From the NCBI GenBank assembly GCA_963742405.1, contig CAVUMB010000005.1, positions 620,001-684,000 of the forward strand: 64,000 bases of DNA, given 5' to 3'. The notes under the pieces are model-generated. The model was not told the origin of the DNA, did no database searches, and saw nothing but the letters and a program-made list of their open reading frames with translations. The DNA is from JAGVSR01 sp963742405 (GTDB lineage Bacteria > Pseudomonadota > Alphaproteobacteria > Rhizobiales > Hyphomicrobiaceae). The position numbers and the translations under genes were made by a program. Below, piece by piece: positions 8,491-16,850 of the stretch (positions are counted from its first letter, which is position 1; each line of letters opens with the position of its first letter).

Positions 8491-9672
8491 TTAACGTTGG
8501 CCGGCCGCACGGTTGATCTCGTCCGCGCCGTAAAGCGACATCATCGGCTCATCATCCAGAATGACTTCGTCGTACCGGCCGTAACCGTTGAAGTCACCGG
8601 CAATGGCGCGCCCATAGGCGCCAACGTTGCCGATTTCGATGTAATCGCCCTCCTTAATGTTCGCGGGCAGCACGAACGGCCCTTTCATGAAGTCGATCGA
8701 ATCACACGTCGGCCCCCACAGCGCGAAGGCTTCGGTGCCTTCACCCTTTGCCGGAACGCGCGAGACCAGCTGTGCGGGAAACACCCAGTTCAAATGAGCG
8801 GCGTCAAACAGCACCCCGTAGCCGCCGTCGTTGATGAACAGATCTGTGCCCCGCCGAGCCTCGACCCGCACGATCACGCTCTCGGCTTCCGCCACAAGCG
8901 CCCGCCCCGGTTCGCACATCAGTCGCACGTCCTCGCGCACCGGCAGCTTCTCCACACCCTCGCGGATGGCGGCCATGAAGCTCGAAAGTGGTGCCGGTGT
9001 CATGCCCGGATAAAGCGCCGGAAAACCGCCGCCGACATCGAGACGATCCACGACGACACCCGCATGCCCGATCAGCTTGCCGACTTCCGCAAGCGCGTGC
9101 GAGTACGCATCAGGCGTCATGGTTTGCGAACCGACGTGGAACGTGATGCCAAGCTCGTCGGCAGCTTGCCGCGCCTTGATCAAGAGGCGAGCCGCCGCAT
9201 CCCCCGAAATGCCGAACTTCCGCTCCAGCGGCACGGCCGAGTTGATCGGCGGCACGACGATGCGCACGAACAGCACCAGATCACTTGCGCCACCTGTTTC
9301 GGTGACGATCTTTTGCAGTTCATCCTCACTGTCGAGCGAAAAGGATCGGATCCCGTGCGAGTGATAAGCCTTCGCGATCGAACGACGAGACTTCACCGGA
9401 TGCATGAAGTGCAAGTGCGCATTCGGAATGGTTGCCGCGTCTTCAAGTTCCGGCGTCGACGCAACATCGAAGTGCCGAATACCGGCGCCATAGAGCGCCC
9501 CGATCATGAAGACAGACGAATTGGCCTTGTAAGCATAGGCGACGTCGCCGGGGAAATTCTGCAAAAACCAACGGGCAGCGCGCGCCGCGGCATGCGGCCG
9601 AGACGCCAGAACCGGACGTTCAGGCTGCTTGGCAGCGACAAGGGCGGCGGCAGACGGAAAGCGTTCCATCAC
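8491..9672 (-). CDS. fold type III PLP-dependent ornithine/lysine decarboxylase
   Basis: Decarboxylates a basic amino acid (ornithine or lysine) to a polyamine such as putrescine or cadaverine in the cytoplasm. The alanine-racemase-like barrel holds PLP through the lysine of VAYAYKANS (K49); further family marks are FHVGSQ, the phosphate-binding GGGFPALY, CEPGRALVAEAE and the C-terminal catalytic motif WGPTCDSIDF. At 393 residues it matches bacterial eukaryote-type ornithine decarboxylases. Diaminopimelate decarboxylase is less likely because the CDSxD motif and length fit the ODC group. Stands alone; substrate choice between ornithine and lysine cannot be settled by eye. Confidence 0.88.
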   Translation of the reverse strand: MMERFPSAAALVAAKQPERPVLASRPHAAARAARWFLQNFPGDVAYAYKANSSVFMIGALYGAGIRHFDVASTPELEDAATIPNAHLHFMHPVKSRRSIAKAYHSHGIRSFSLDSEDELQKIVTETGGASDLVLFVRIVVPPINSAVPLERKFGISGDAAARLLIKARQAADELGITFHVGSQTMTPDAYSHALAEVGKLIGHAGVVVDRLDVGGGFPALYPGMTPAPLSSFMAAIREGVEKLPVREDVRLMCEPGRALVAEAESVIVRVEARRGTDLFINDGGYGVLFDAAHLNWVFPAQLVSRVPAKGEGTEAFALWGPTCDSIDFMKGPFVLPANIKEGDYIEIGNVGAYGRAIAGDFNGYGRYDEVILDDEPMMSLYGADEINRAAGQR

Positions 9673-9830
9673 GGTCGGGACCTCCAGCAGGATAAAACCA
9701 GAAGCGCCGTGCGAGGTCTCCCGCCGTGCGTGACGCGGAAATAAGGCCTCCGCTCCCCCCTGTAAAGTCCGAAATCGTTAAGGCCCGTCATAAGGTTGTC
9801 GTAGACAGTGATTGCCCATTGCGCAAAATT

Positions 9831-10577
9831 TCAGTCGACGCGAGCGAGAAAGGCTTCCAGCGCTGCCCAAGCAGCGGTCGAACCCTCAGGATTGCTGTCG
9901 GCGCGAAGCAACGATGCGCCATGTGGCCCAGCCTTTGGAACGAACTGTTCCTTTAGTTTGGACGGGCTTGCCGCCAGGATATCTGCCGCAGCGCTGATCT
10001 CGAAGCTATCTGCCGCCGATGTAACGAAGACCGGCGCCGTCACACGCTTGGCTGCCGCGTCGACCGACGCACCCGACAGATATTCGCCGGGCGAAAACGC
10101 AACCACGGCAGCCACATCTGCGGGATGTCCCGCGGCCAGAAGAAAAACCAGCGCGGCGGAATAACTCGATCCGACAACGACGATTGGTTTGCCCGGCAGG
10201 CGTTGACGCGCATCCGCCAACGCCGCTTCAAGATCCGGCAGCGCGGCAAGAAAACCTGAAATTTTGCCACGCGCGGCAACCGTCGCGTTGGCCCGACCAA
10301 ACGCGTTTCCGCCCGCTCGTTGATCGATCGCCGTCACGTCATAGCCTAGATCTGCAAGTCGCGGACCGATCGGAGCATACTCGCCGTAGTTCGAACCGGC
10401 CTGATGGAATAGGAGCACGCCGGCCCTCGCTTCACCAGCCGGGGTCCAGCGCATTCCCGAAATGACACCGCCGTCTGATGCGCGCAACGTGACTTCGGCG
10501 TTTGCCCGCGCACTCGACGCGGACATGATGAAAACGGACGCGACGAAAAGAAAGCGAAAGCAATGCCGCAGCTGCAT
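9831..10577 (-). CDS. exported alpha/beta hydrolase (dienelactone-hydrolase-like)
   Basis: A 248-residue secreted hydrolase. The N-terminus MQLRHCFRFLFVASVFIMSA is a signal peptide ending near ARANA. The fold marks are VLLFHQAGSNYGEY (oxyanion strand), VVVGSSYSAALVF with serine nucleophile in GSSYS, the aspartate region FVTSAADSFE and a C-terminal AGPHGASLL histidine, which together make a Ser-Asp-His triad. The substrate is not predictable. It is a single gene between the decarboxylase and the COQ10-like gene. Confidence 0.82.
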   Translation of the reverse strand: MQLRHCFRFLFVASVFIMSASSARANAEVTLRASDGGVISGMRWTPAGEARAGVLLFHQAGSNYGEYAPIGPRLADLGYDVTAIDQRAGGNAFGRANATVAARGKISGFLAALPDLEAALADARQRLPGKPIVVVGSSYSAALVFLLAAGHPADVAAVVAFSPGEYLSGASVDAAAKRVTAPVFVTSAADSFEISAAADILAASPSKLKEQFVPKAGPHGASLLRADSNPEGSTAAWAALEAFLARVD

Positions 10578-10666
10578 GTGACCCCGACCGTTTGAACGTC
10601 TCTGCTCATTACGTGTGGCGCTGCCACTGAGTTTCGCGTCTCCAGATCGTCATTGCCCACGACGTG

Positions 10667-11149
10667 TCAGAGCAGTGCTTTGGGTGCAGCGATAGGGCGA
10701 CGTCCGTAGACCACCGTGGCGCGCTCCTCGAAAGCCTCGGCAAACCGCCGGAAAGCCTTGTCGAAAACCGCCCCCATGATCACCGCCAGTAGGGGCGAGC
10801 TGAATTCATAGTCGATTGCAAAATGAACATCGCAACTTTGCTCGCCCTGCGGGGTAAAGCCCCAGACATTTTCGAGCCGGCGAAATGGACCGTTTTTATG
10901 CCGGACGACAATCATCCGCGCCGCCGGATCGAGCGCGACATGGGTGGTAAATTCTTCCCGGATCGCTTTGTAGCCGATCCCCATCGTGGCCGTGATCGAG
11001 CCGGTTCCATCGGGCGCGATCTCGTGGCTGTGCACAGTCAGGCTCTCGCACAACGGCACAAACAGGGGATATTTCTCCACGTCCGCTACGAGGGCAAACA
11101 TCTCATCGGCCGAGAACGGAACGGAGCGGACGGACTTGAAGCGCGGCAC
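10667..11149 (-). CDS. COQ10/RatA-family START-like protein
   Basis: A 160-residue cytoplasmic protein of the polyketide cyclase / START lipid-binding fold. The N-terminus FKSVRSVPFSADEMFALVAD followed by VEKYPLFVPLCESLTV is the hallmark of the Coq10/RatA family. In alphaproteobacteria these are regarded as ubiquinone-binding helpers of respiration; the RatA ribosome-toxin activity described in E. coli need not apply. The name COQ10-like is preferred. Same strand as the GlsB-like gene upstream, 30 bases apart. Confidence 0.9.
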   Translation of the reverse strand: MPRFKSVRSVPFSADEMFALVADVEKYPLFVPLCESLTVHSHEIAPDGTGSITATMGIGYKAIREEFTTHVALDPAARMIVVRHKNGPFRRLENVWGFTPQGEQSCDVHFAIDYEFSSPLLAVIMGAVFDKAFRRFAEAFEERATVVYGRRPIAAPKALL

Positions 11150-11179
11150 CGAAAGTAACCTGTTTGAGCGCGCGCCCCG

Positions 11180-11455
11180 TCAACGAGCGATGATGCGCGC
11201 GATGATAACAACGATGATCGCGCCAACGGTCGAAACGAGTATTTGATCCCCGAGCGCAAATCCGGTGGTGAAAGGCAAGGTCAATAGACCAGCCTTGATC
11301 AATACGCCGGCAAGAATGGCTCCGATGATACCAACCAACAAGTTGCGGATCAAACCGCCACCGCCGAGCAGGAGACCCGCCAGCCAACCCGCAACGAGGC
11401 CGTTTATGAGCATCACCACCCAAGGATTCTGCAAAGCGGTGATGGCCTGTTCCAT
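11180..11455 (-). CDS. GlsB/YeaQ/YmgE-family membrane protein
   Basis: A 91-residue inner-membrane protein with three hydrophobic segments. The glycine-rich pattern LVAGWLAGLLLGGGGLIRNL, then GIIGAILAGVL and VSTVGAIIVVIIARII is diagnostic of the transglycosylase-associated (GlsB/YeaQ) family, small proteins raised in stress responses with no known enzymatic role. It precedes the COQ10-like gene and may be co-transcribed with it. Confidence 0.88.
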   Translation of the reverse strand: MEQAITALQNPWVVMLINGLVAGWLAGLLLGGGGLIRNLLVGIIGAILAGVLIKAGLLTLPFTTGFALGDQILVSTVGAIIVVIIARIIAR

Positions 11456-11478
11456 GTCCGGCGACCTATGGGGCTGTA

Positions 11479-11790
11479 TTAAGCGACGTGGCAGCGCGCG
11501 CCAAGATATTGATTGAGAATGCGATTGTATGACTTTGCATCGGCCCTATCTCGCGCCGACAGCGCCCGCCCGGCGCTCAGCGCTTCGACTTTTGGCTGCA
11601 CGCCTTTGGCAAGAAGTCGATCGAGTTGGCCGCGCAAAGACTGACATGTCTCGCCGGGAGGCAGGGATCGCGCACCGGGGTCGCCATAGCCGCCACCGCC
11701 GCCCGCACAGGCCGCAACCGAGATGGTCAGACATGCAGCCAAGATTGCGCGCGCGCGTCGGCCTGCGCTCACCACTTCGTACGACACCAT
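11479..11790 (-). CDS. small lipoprotein, paralogue of the 12014-12466 product
   Basis: Predicted lipoprotein of 103 residues. The ATG at 11790 gives MVSYEVVSAGRRARAILAAC and a lipobox VAAC; a GTG at 11835 is an alternative start. The mature part has two cysteines bracketing a helical segment (ETCQSLRGQLDRLLAKGVQP through YLGARC). The same pattern, cysteine, seven residues to a helix, a KGV/DGV turn, VE-AG and a final cysteine, occurs in the next upstream gene, so I read the pair as an old duplication. Function unknown. Confidence 0.68.
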   Translation of the reverse strand: MVSYEVVSAGRRARAILAACLTISVAACAGGGGGYGDPGARSLPPGETCQSLRGQLDRLLAKGVQPKVEALSAGRALSARDRADAKSYNRILNQYLGARCHVA

Positions 11791-12013
11791 CGCCCTCAGC
11801 CCCTCTCGCCGTGGTTCGACCGTCAGCGTCACCACGACCGTCCTCGTCTGCCGCCCCGCGCGGCCATCTTACGCGTGTCTCACATACGCGTCCTCGAACC
11901 GCAACCCCCAGGCCCCAATGCAAGAACGCATAGTGACCTCATTGCTGCACTTGCAGCCAAGCTCACCAGCAGAGAAACAACTCATCGTGAGCGAATGAAG
12001 GCAGAGCACCTGC

Positions 12014-12466
12014 TCACTGAGCTTTCGCTGTCGTTGCAGCCGCCGCAGAGGCCGACTTCGTGGCCGTCGTAGCCGGAGCAGCGCTGCTGACCGTCGGCTT
12101 GGCCGCTGCGGGAGCAACTGGTACCGCCGCGGAGGCCGGCAGTGGCACGGAGCACTTGCGTTGGAACTCAGCGTTGGCTTTGTCAAGTTCCGCGATCTTG
12201 ACCAGCGACTCACGCTTGACTGTCACCGACTTACCGGTTCCGGCTGCAGCTTTCTCGACCCGATCGACAACGCCATCCTTGCGCAGCGCGTCGATCCGCG
12301 ACGACAGCGCGACACAGGCCGGATCGAATTTCGCGGCGGTCGTGGTGGATGCCGTTCCCGGAGTGATCGCGGCGGTAGACAGCAAGCCATTCGTACCGTC
12401 AGCACATCCGGAGACGGCTAAGCCTCCTACAGCGGCAAGCACAAATTTGAAGCAGGTATTGGTCAT
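12014..12466 (-). CDS. small lipoprotein with Ala/Thr-rich tail, paralogue of the 11479-11790 product
   Basis: A 150-residue predicted lipoprotein: MTNTCFKFVLAAVGGLAVSG then the lipobox cysteine. A GAGGGA ribosome site supports the ATG at 12466; an upstream start at 12505 is poorer. The central segment CVALSSRIDALRKDGVVDRV continues to FQRKC and aligns with its neighbour's cysteine-bracketed helix; the two cysteines could form a disulfide in the periplasm. The C-terminal third is an Ala/Thr/Val/Pro-rich low-complexity tail, which suggests a flexible tether. Function unknown. Confidence 0.72.
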   Translation of the reverse strand: MTNTCFKFVLAAVGGLAVSGCADGTNGLLSTAAITPGTASTTTAAKFDPACVALSSRIDALRKDGVVDRVEKAAAGTGKSVTVKRESLVKIAELDKANAEFQRKCSVPLPASAAVPVAPAAAKPTVSSAAPATTATKSASAAAATTAKAQ

Positions 12467-12626
12467 GGCGATTTCCCTCGGTCGCGCTGAGTTGCGATTC
12501 TTCACGACTGCTTTCTAGGACCGGCGATGCCACGAGAGATAGCCGAAGCAACCGTCTCAACGGTTGAAGAACGCGATTAGTGGCGCCGAATTTGTGGATG
12601 CGCGGCCATTCCGCAACGGTTCGACA

Positions 12627-12911
12627 TCACAAAAGCCCACGCCGTTTGAGAGCGGCCCGCTCTTGCCGCGAAATCCAGTTTCGATGGGCTCGATCGCCCA
12701 GATTCGCCAGCACGATCAGCGGCAGGGCCAAGATGTAAAGGGCGAAGGCGCCAGGCGCTCCCGGATGCCTCCAGTTGAGGCCGACCTGCCCCCGCTGGCC
12801 GATGACTATCAGCGGGGTGTAAGTCCATTTCTGCCAAAAGTACGGTTCACCCATCGGACGGGCGACGAGCCGGCCCTGGCGGTTCGCCTTCGTCGCCTGA
12901 CCACCAATCAT
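12627..12911 (-). CDS. uncharacterised membrane protein coupled to the E1alpha-like gene
   Basis: A 94-residue protein whose ATG overlaps the stop of the preceding E1alpha-like gene in ATGA, a sign of translational coupling. An inner ATG at 12854 (MGEPYFWQKWTYTP) is a possible alternative start. One hydrophobic helix, ALYILALPLIVLANLG, lies near residues 60-76, followed by a basic tail RNWISRQERAALKRR. I do not recognise a family. Being coupled to the neighbour suggests a shared role. Confidence 0.62.
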   Translation of the reverse strand: MIGGQATKANRQGRLVARPMGEPYFWQKWTYTPLIVIGQRGQVGLNWRHPGAPGAFALYILALPLIVLANLGDRAHRNWISRQERAALKRRGLL

Positions 12912-13759
12912 GGCGCACAAGCGAGCGCGACAGCGCGGGCGGCCATCGCAATCTCATCCCGCGCCAATGCCTCGATGGCCGCGATTTCAGTCTCCGGCAC
13001 GCCGGCGGCGATCAGGTAGCGGCGGCATTGCGCGATTGGATCGGGGCGATCCTGCCGCACGGGTGCCCGCTGACCTGATGCACGCGCATGACCGACGTAG
13101 GGTGGCGTCAGCACAGCAAGTCCAATCCGATAGGCGCCGCGGCTATGTCCGTCCCGCGCAGCAACCAATGCAGCGTTGACGCCAACGACATCGGCGCCGT
13201 CGCATTCGCGCAGTAAAAAATCTGGAGATTGAGGCCACTCCGTCGGCCTGCGATCGACGGGCGCAATAACGACCGACAGAACCACATTGGCAAGCTCGGC
13301 CGCGGCTGCCATCACCGGCGCTGCATGCTGTCCCGCCAGTACGACGCCAGCTCCGCTGGCCGCAGCGGTCGTAACGGCCGTCGCAACGTCCACAAGCCTC
13401 GGCGCCTCGCCCGGAAGCCGCAGGACCGCCGGGCGATCTGCTTTGTTGTCTTCGCGAGACCGTAAGCGCTGAAATATCTCGCCAGGAGTCTCTCCCAATG
13501 CCAGCGCCAAGCCCGCTCCCGCTTCGAGCGCGACCACACAATCGTTCGCCGTCGTCGCCGCCGCAAGCGCTGCAATCGCGCCTTCCTGGCCGATCCCGAG
13601 CGGCACAGGAGTGCCAAGCGTTCCCAGCGCGTACAGCATGCCCGCCTTCTCTTCTAAGCGGCGCATTCGCAACATCGCTAGAAATAAAGCACGAACACTC
13701 TCGGCCGGCGCTGGCGCACCTGAAACCTGGCGAATGGCAGTCGTCACGGTGAGCGTCAT
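12908..13759 (-). CDS. E1alpha-like (2-oxoacid dehydrogenase) protein lacking the thiamine motif
   Basis: A 283-residue protein whose first 100 residues follow the alpha subunit of pyruvate/branched-chain dehydrogenase E1: LFLAMLRMRRLEEKAGMLYA, LGTLGTPVPLGIGQEGAIAA, ETPGEIFQRL. The middle then departs: the GDG-x(about 25-30)-N motif that binds thiamine diphosphate and magnesium is not found; instead there is an Ala/Val-rich stretch (VATAVTTAAASGAGVVLAGQ). It is about 50-60 residues shorter than normal. No frame change is needed to read it, so it looks like a maintained paralogue without catalysis. Alphaproteobacteria usually keep eno-ftsB-pdhA in this order, so it may have evolved from the local pdhA. 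No E1beta or E2 gene is adjacent. Confidence 0.7.
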   Translation of the reverse strand: MTLTVTTAIRQVSGAPAPAESVRALFLAMLRMRRLEEKAGMLYALGTLGTPVPLGIGQEGAIAALAAATTANDCVVALEAGAGLALALGETPGEIFQRLRSREDNKADRPAVLRLPGEAPRLVDVATAVTTAAASGAGVVLAGQHAAPVMAAAAELANVVLSVVIAPVDRRPTEWPQSPDFLLRECDGADVVGVNAALVAARDGHSRGAYRIGLAVLTPPYVGHARASGQRAPVRQDRPDPIAQCRRYLIAAGVPETEIAAIEALARDEIAMAARAVALACAP

Positions 13760-13960
13760 CCCCTACCCGGCGGCTTTGTTTTCCCAGCCGGCCCGCAGAT
13801 ACTGCGGCAGGCTGCCGCGGACCGCAACCCACCCCCGCGCTGCTTTCGTAGTCTTCCATCAACAGAAAAGAAGGTCATGAACAATAGGGGGACGTCGGAG
13901 TGCCTTTTCATCGCCCCATTGCCACGCTGCCGTTGCCTGCCATTCACGAGAGCCATTGAG

Positions 13961-14188
13961 ATGGACGATATTGTACGAACAAATCCCACCGCGAATGTGA
14001 CGATCCAGGATTACCTGGCGGTCACGGCGCCACGCACGCAGCTATCGGTCGATGGACGAGATTGTGACAGTGCCGTGCAGGAGGCTGAACAGCGCGGCCA
14101 CGAACTCGCGCGCCGCCTCGGCATCGAAAGCAAAAGCGGGCGGCTGCCCGCATATATCTGGGCCATCGTCTTCCGGCACGGGCCGTAA
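13961..14188 (+). CDS. possible small protein, 75 residues
   Basis: An open frame between the E1alpha-like gene and ftsB on the opposite strand. The ATG at 13961 (MDDIVRTNPTANVTIQDYLA) gives a compact soluble protein ending AYIWAIVFRHGP; an earlier ATG at 13877 would add a cysteine-rich leader that looks artificial. The ribosome site is weak. No family recognised. Kept because the composition looks protein-like, but it may be spurious. Confidence 0.35.
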   Translation: MDDIVRTNPTANVTIQDYLAVTAPRTQLSVDGRDCDSAVQEAEQRGHELARRLGIESKSGRLPAYIWAIVFRHGP

Positions 14189-14196
14189 GCGGCCCG

Positions 14197-14499
14197 TCAG
14201 CGGGTGACGATCACGCGGTCGTCGGGATGCACATAGCCCAGAACATCGCGCGCGATTTCTTCGACGAAGTCGGAGTCAGGCTGGTTGCGGGTCAAAAGAG
14301 CCACATCGTGGCGCAGACGGGAGCGCACAGTCTCGAGACTACGGATCTCGAATTCAAGGAGATCCGCTCGCTCGATCAGTGCCGAGCGTGCCTCGAGACC
14401 ATGCCGTCCGTGGATAGCGTGATGGGCGAAGTAGGCCGTCGCGCTCAGGCTCGTAAGCAGCACAAGAACCTGTCGGACCCTCGATCGCCAATCATACAT
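14197..14499 (-). CDS. FtsB/DivIC-family septum formation initiator
   Basis: Bitopic cell-division protein that joins FtsL and FtsQ in the divisome. From the ATG at 14499 the protein is 100 residues: short cytoplasmic start MYDWRSRVRQ, one membrane helix VLVLLTSLSATAYFAHHAI, then a periplasmic coiled coil (RADLLEFEIRSLETVRSRLR) and the conserved tail DFVEEIARDVLGYVHPDDRV. An earlier start at 14565 would add a cysteine-rich leader and is less likely. It sits next to eno, the standard alphaproteobacterial arrangement. Confidence 0.88.
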   Translation of the reverse strand: MYDWRSRVRQVLVLLTSLSATAYFAHHAIHGRHGLEARSALIERADLLEFEIRSLETVRSRLRHDVALLTRNQPDSDFVEEIARDVLGYVHPDDRVIVTR

Positions 14500-14649
14500 G
14501 AGATGTACGCAACACTCGGGGCTGTTCGTGGTGACGCAAGAACTATCAAACCGGGAACAAGACATTTCTAACGCGCCACCACTTAAAGCGAAGTAAAGCC
14601 CCGTACGAATTTCGGGCTAACCACTTTTGTTTGTCCGAGAGGACGAACT

Positions 14650-15936
14650 CTAAACCACGCTCGCCCTGAGAATGCTCTTGCCCGCATAGACGGCGACAGG
14701 ACCCAGTTCGCCTTCGATCCGGATCAGCTGGTTGTATTTGGCGAGGCGATCTGAACGGGAGAGAGATCCGGTTTTGATCTGGCCACAATTGGTGGCGACC
14801 GCAAGATCCGCAATCGTCGAATCTTCTGTTTCACCGGAACGATGCGACATGACTGCGCTATAGCCCGCCCGTTGCGCCATGCTGACGGCATCAAGCGTTT
14901 CGGTCAGTGAACCGATCTGGTTGACCTTGACGAGGATGGAGTTGGCGATCCCCTTCGCGATGCCTTCCGACAGGCGTTTGGTGTTGGTGACGAACAGATC
15001 GTCGCCGACGAGCTGACATTTCCGGCCCACCAGTTCGGTCAACGCTTTCCAGCCAGCCCAGTCGTCTTCGGCCATGCCGTCTTCAATGGAGATAATCGGA
15101 TACCGCGCCACGAGGTCGGCTAGAAATTTCGCGTTACCGTCGCTATCGAGCGACTTGCCCTCGCCTTCCATCACGTACTTGCCGTTCTTGTGGTATTCCG
15201 TCGAAGCGCAATCGAGGGCGAGCATCACGTCGGAGCCGGGCTTATAGCCGGCCTTATCGATGGCCTTCATGATGAAGCCTAGCGCGTCGTCGGCGCTCTT
15301 CAGATTGGGTGCGAAACCACCCTCGTCGCCGATACCGGTGTTGTGGCCAGCGTCCTGGAGAGCCTTCTTGAGAGTGTGAAAAATCTCCGCCCCGACGCGC
15401 ACCGCGTCCGCAATCGAACCGGCGGCGACCGGCATGATCATGAATTCCTGAATGTCGATCGGATTGTCGGCATGCGCACCGCCGTTGACGATGTTCATCA
15501 TCGGCACCGGCAGCACATGCGCGTTTGCCCCGCCGACATAGCGATAGAGCGGCAAATTGGAAGCGGACGCCGCCGCTTTCGCCACCGCCATCGAAACGCC
15601 GAGAATGGCATTGGCGCCCAGGCGGGCCTTGTTCGGTGTGCCGTCGAGTTGGATCAGCGCCGTATCGATGCCGCGCTGATCTTCCGCATCCATGCCGACA
15701 ACGGCATCTGCGATCTCTCCATTGACGGCGGCCACCGCCTTCATCACGCCTTTGCCGAAGTAACGCGTCTTGTCTCCGTCACGCAATTCGATCGCCTCGT
15801 GCGCTCCCGTCGAAGCGCCGGACGGCACGGCCGCACGGCCCATCGAGCCGTCTTCGAGCATCACGTCCACTTCGACGGTGGGATTGCCGCGGCTATCGAG
15901 AATTTCGCGGCCGAGGATGTCGACGATGGCAGTCAT
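14650..15936 (-). CDS. eno: enolase
   Basis: Glycolytic phosphopyruvate hydratase, converting 2-phosphoglycerate to phosphoenolpyruvate; also a degradosome component in some bacteria. Full length at 428 residues. Seen: REILDSRGNPTVEVDV at the N-terminus, SGASTGAHEAIELRD, PMMNIVNGGAHADNPIDIQE, the metal ligands in LALDCASTEY, ISIEDGMAEDDWAGW and GDDLFVTN, the catalytic lysine of ILVKVNQIGSLTET, and the signature MSHRSGETEDSTIADLAVA. Starts at ATG 15936. Confidence 0.98.
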   Translation of the reverse strand: MTAIVDILGREILDSRGNPTVEVDVMLEDGSMGRAAVPSGASTGAHEAIELRDGDKTRYFGKGVMKAVAAVNGEIADAVVGMDAEDQRGIDTALIQLDGTPNKARLGANAILGVSMAVAKAAASASNLPLYRYVGGANAHVLPVPMMNIVNGGAHADNPIDIQEFMIMPVAAGSIADAVRVGAEIFHTLKKALQDAGHNTGIGDEGGFAPNLKSADDALGFIMKAIDKAGYKPGSDVMLALDCASTEYHKNGKYVMEGEGKSLDSDGNAKFLADLVARYPIISIEDGMAEDDWAGWKALTELVGRKCQLVGDDLFVTNTKRLSEGIAKGIANSILVKVNQIGSLTETLDAVSMAQRAGYSAVMSHRSGETEDSTIADLAVATNCGQIKTGSLSRSDRLAKYNQLIRIEGELGPVAVYAGKSILRASVV

Positions 15937-16139
15937 GGTTTTTCCTATCTGATGCTCAAGGGCGAGCGGACGCTCAAGTCCAATCCCCCTCGCGTGAATC
16001 TGCGCCGGGTTGTAGCCTTGGCAGGCGCCAATCGCAAAGCCCCGCGGGGCGACCTTGCCCTACCCGGTCGGGCAGTCTCCTCCGACACCGCGCTTCCGGA
16101 TAGGCTCTCTTGCACCAAAGTCGAAAGAGTGGGTGACCC

Positions 16140-16850
16140 GTGAATGAACAATCCGCGCTTGTTTTGTTTTCTGGCGGACAGGATTCCACCGTCTGCCTGG
16201 CCTGGGCCTTGGAGCGCTATGACCGCGTCGAAACGGTCGGGTTCCGCTACGGCCAACGGCACGAAATCGAACTTACCCAGCGTGGCGGCATACGCGAGGC
16301 GCTCGCGAAGTTCGCAGACTGGGGCAGCCGCCTCGGCCCCGACACGATGATCGCATTGACCGAACTGGGCCACATCTCTGAAACCGCCCTCACGCGCGAT
16401 CGCGCCATCGCTTACGAGCAAAGCGGGCTGCCCAATACCTTCGTCCCGGGCCGCAACCTTTTGTTTCTGACTTATGCAGCGGCCGTCGCCTATCGCCGCG
16501 GTATCACAGCTCTCGTCGGCGGCATGTGCGAGACGGACTACTCCGGCTATCCCGACTGCCGGCAGGCCACGATGACCGCCATGCGCGAAGCGCTGTCTCT
16601 TGGCCTCGACTATCCGCTGCAAATCGAAACCCCACTGATGCACATCGACAAAGCCGGCACGTGGGCCATGGCGGAGGAACTCGGCGGCTCGGCCTTCGTC
16701 GACATCGTGATCGAGCACTCACACACCTGCTATGTCGGCGACCGCTCGCAGCGCCATCTCTGGGGATACGGATGTGGGACATGTCCCGCGTGCGAATTAC
16801 GCGCTAACGGCTATGCGCGTTGGAAAGCTGTAGCACGCAGCCCCGCTTAA
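16140..16850 (+). CDS. queC: 7-cyano-7-deazaguanine synthase
   Basis: Makes preQ0 from 7-carboxy-7-deazaguanine, ATP and ammonia. It begins with GTG at 16140 (MNEQSALVLFSGGQDSTVCL), since the PP-loop SGGQDS follows within 12 residues and no in-frame ATG precedes it. FRYGQRHEIEL and the GGMCETDYSGYPDCR segment are typical, and the C-terminal zinc site is present as CYVGDRSQRH, then CGTCPACELRANGY. Length 236 is normal. First gene of a scattered preQ1 set; its stop overlaps the stop of the convergent gene by four bases. Confidence 0.96.
   Translation: MNEQSALVLFSGGQDSTVCLAWALERYDRVETVGFRYGQRHEIELTQRGGIREALAKFADWGSRLGPDTMIALTELGHISETALTRDRAIAYEQSGLPNTFVPGRNLLFLTYAAAVAYRRGITALVGGMCETDYSGYPDCRQATMTAMREALSLGLDYPLQIETPLMHIDKAGTWAMAEELGGSAFVDIVIEHSHTCYVGDRSQRHLWGYGCGTCPACELRANGYARWKAVARSPA

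Noticed and set aside
16000..16139. PreQ1 riboswitch before queC
   Set aside because: No short H-type pseudoknot with an A-rich tail could be made out; the region is GC-rich without such a core.
15945..16718. Minus-strand 257-codon frame opposite queC
   Set aside because: Antisense to a certain queC gene; no ribosome site or recognisable motif.
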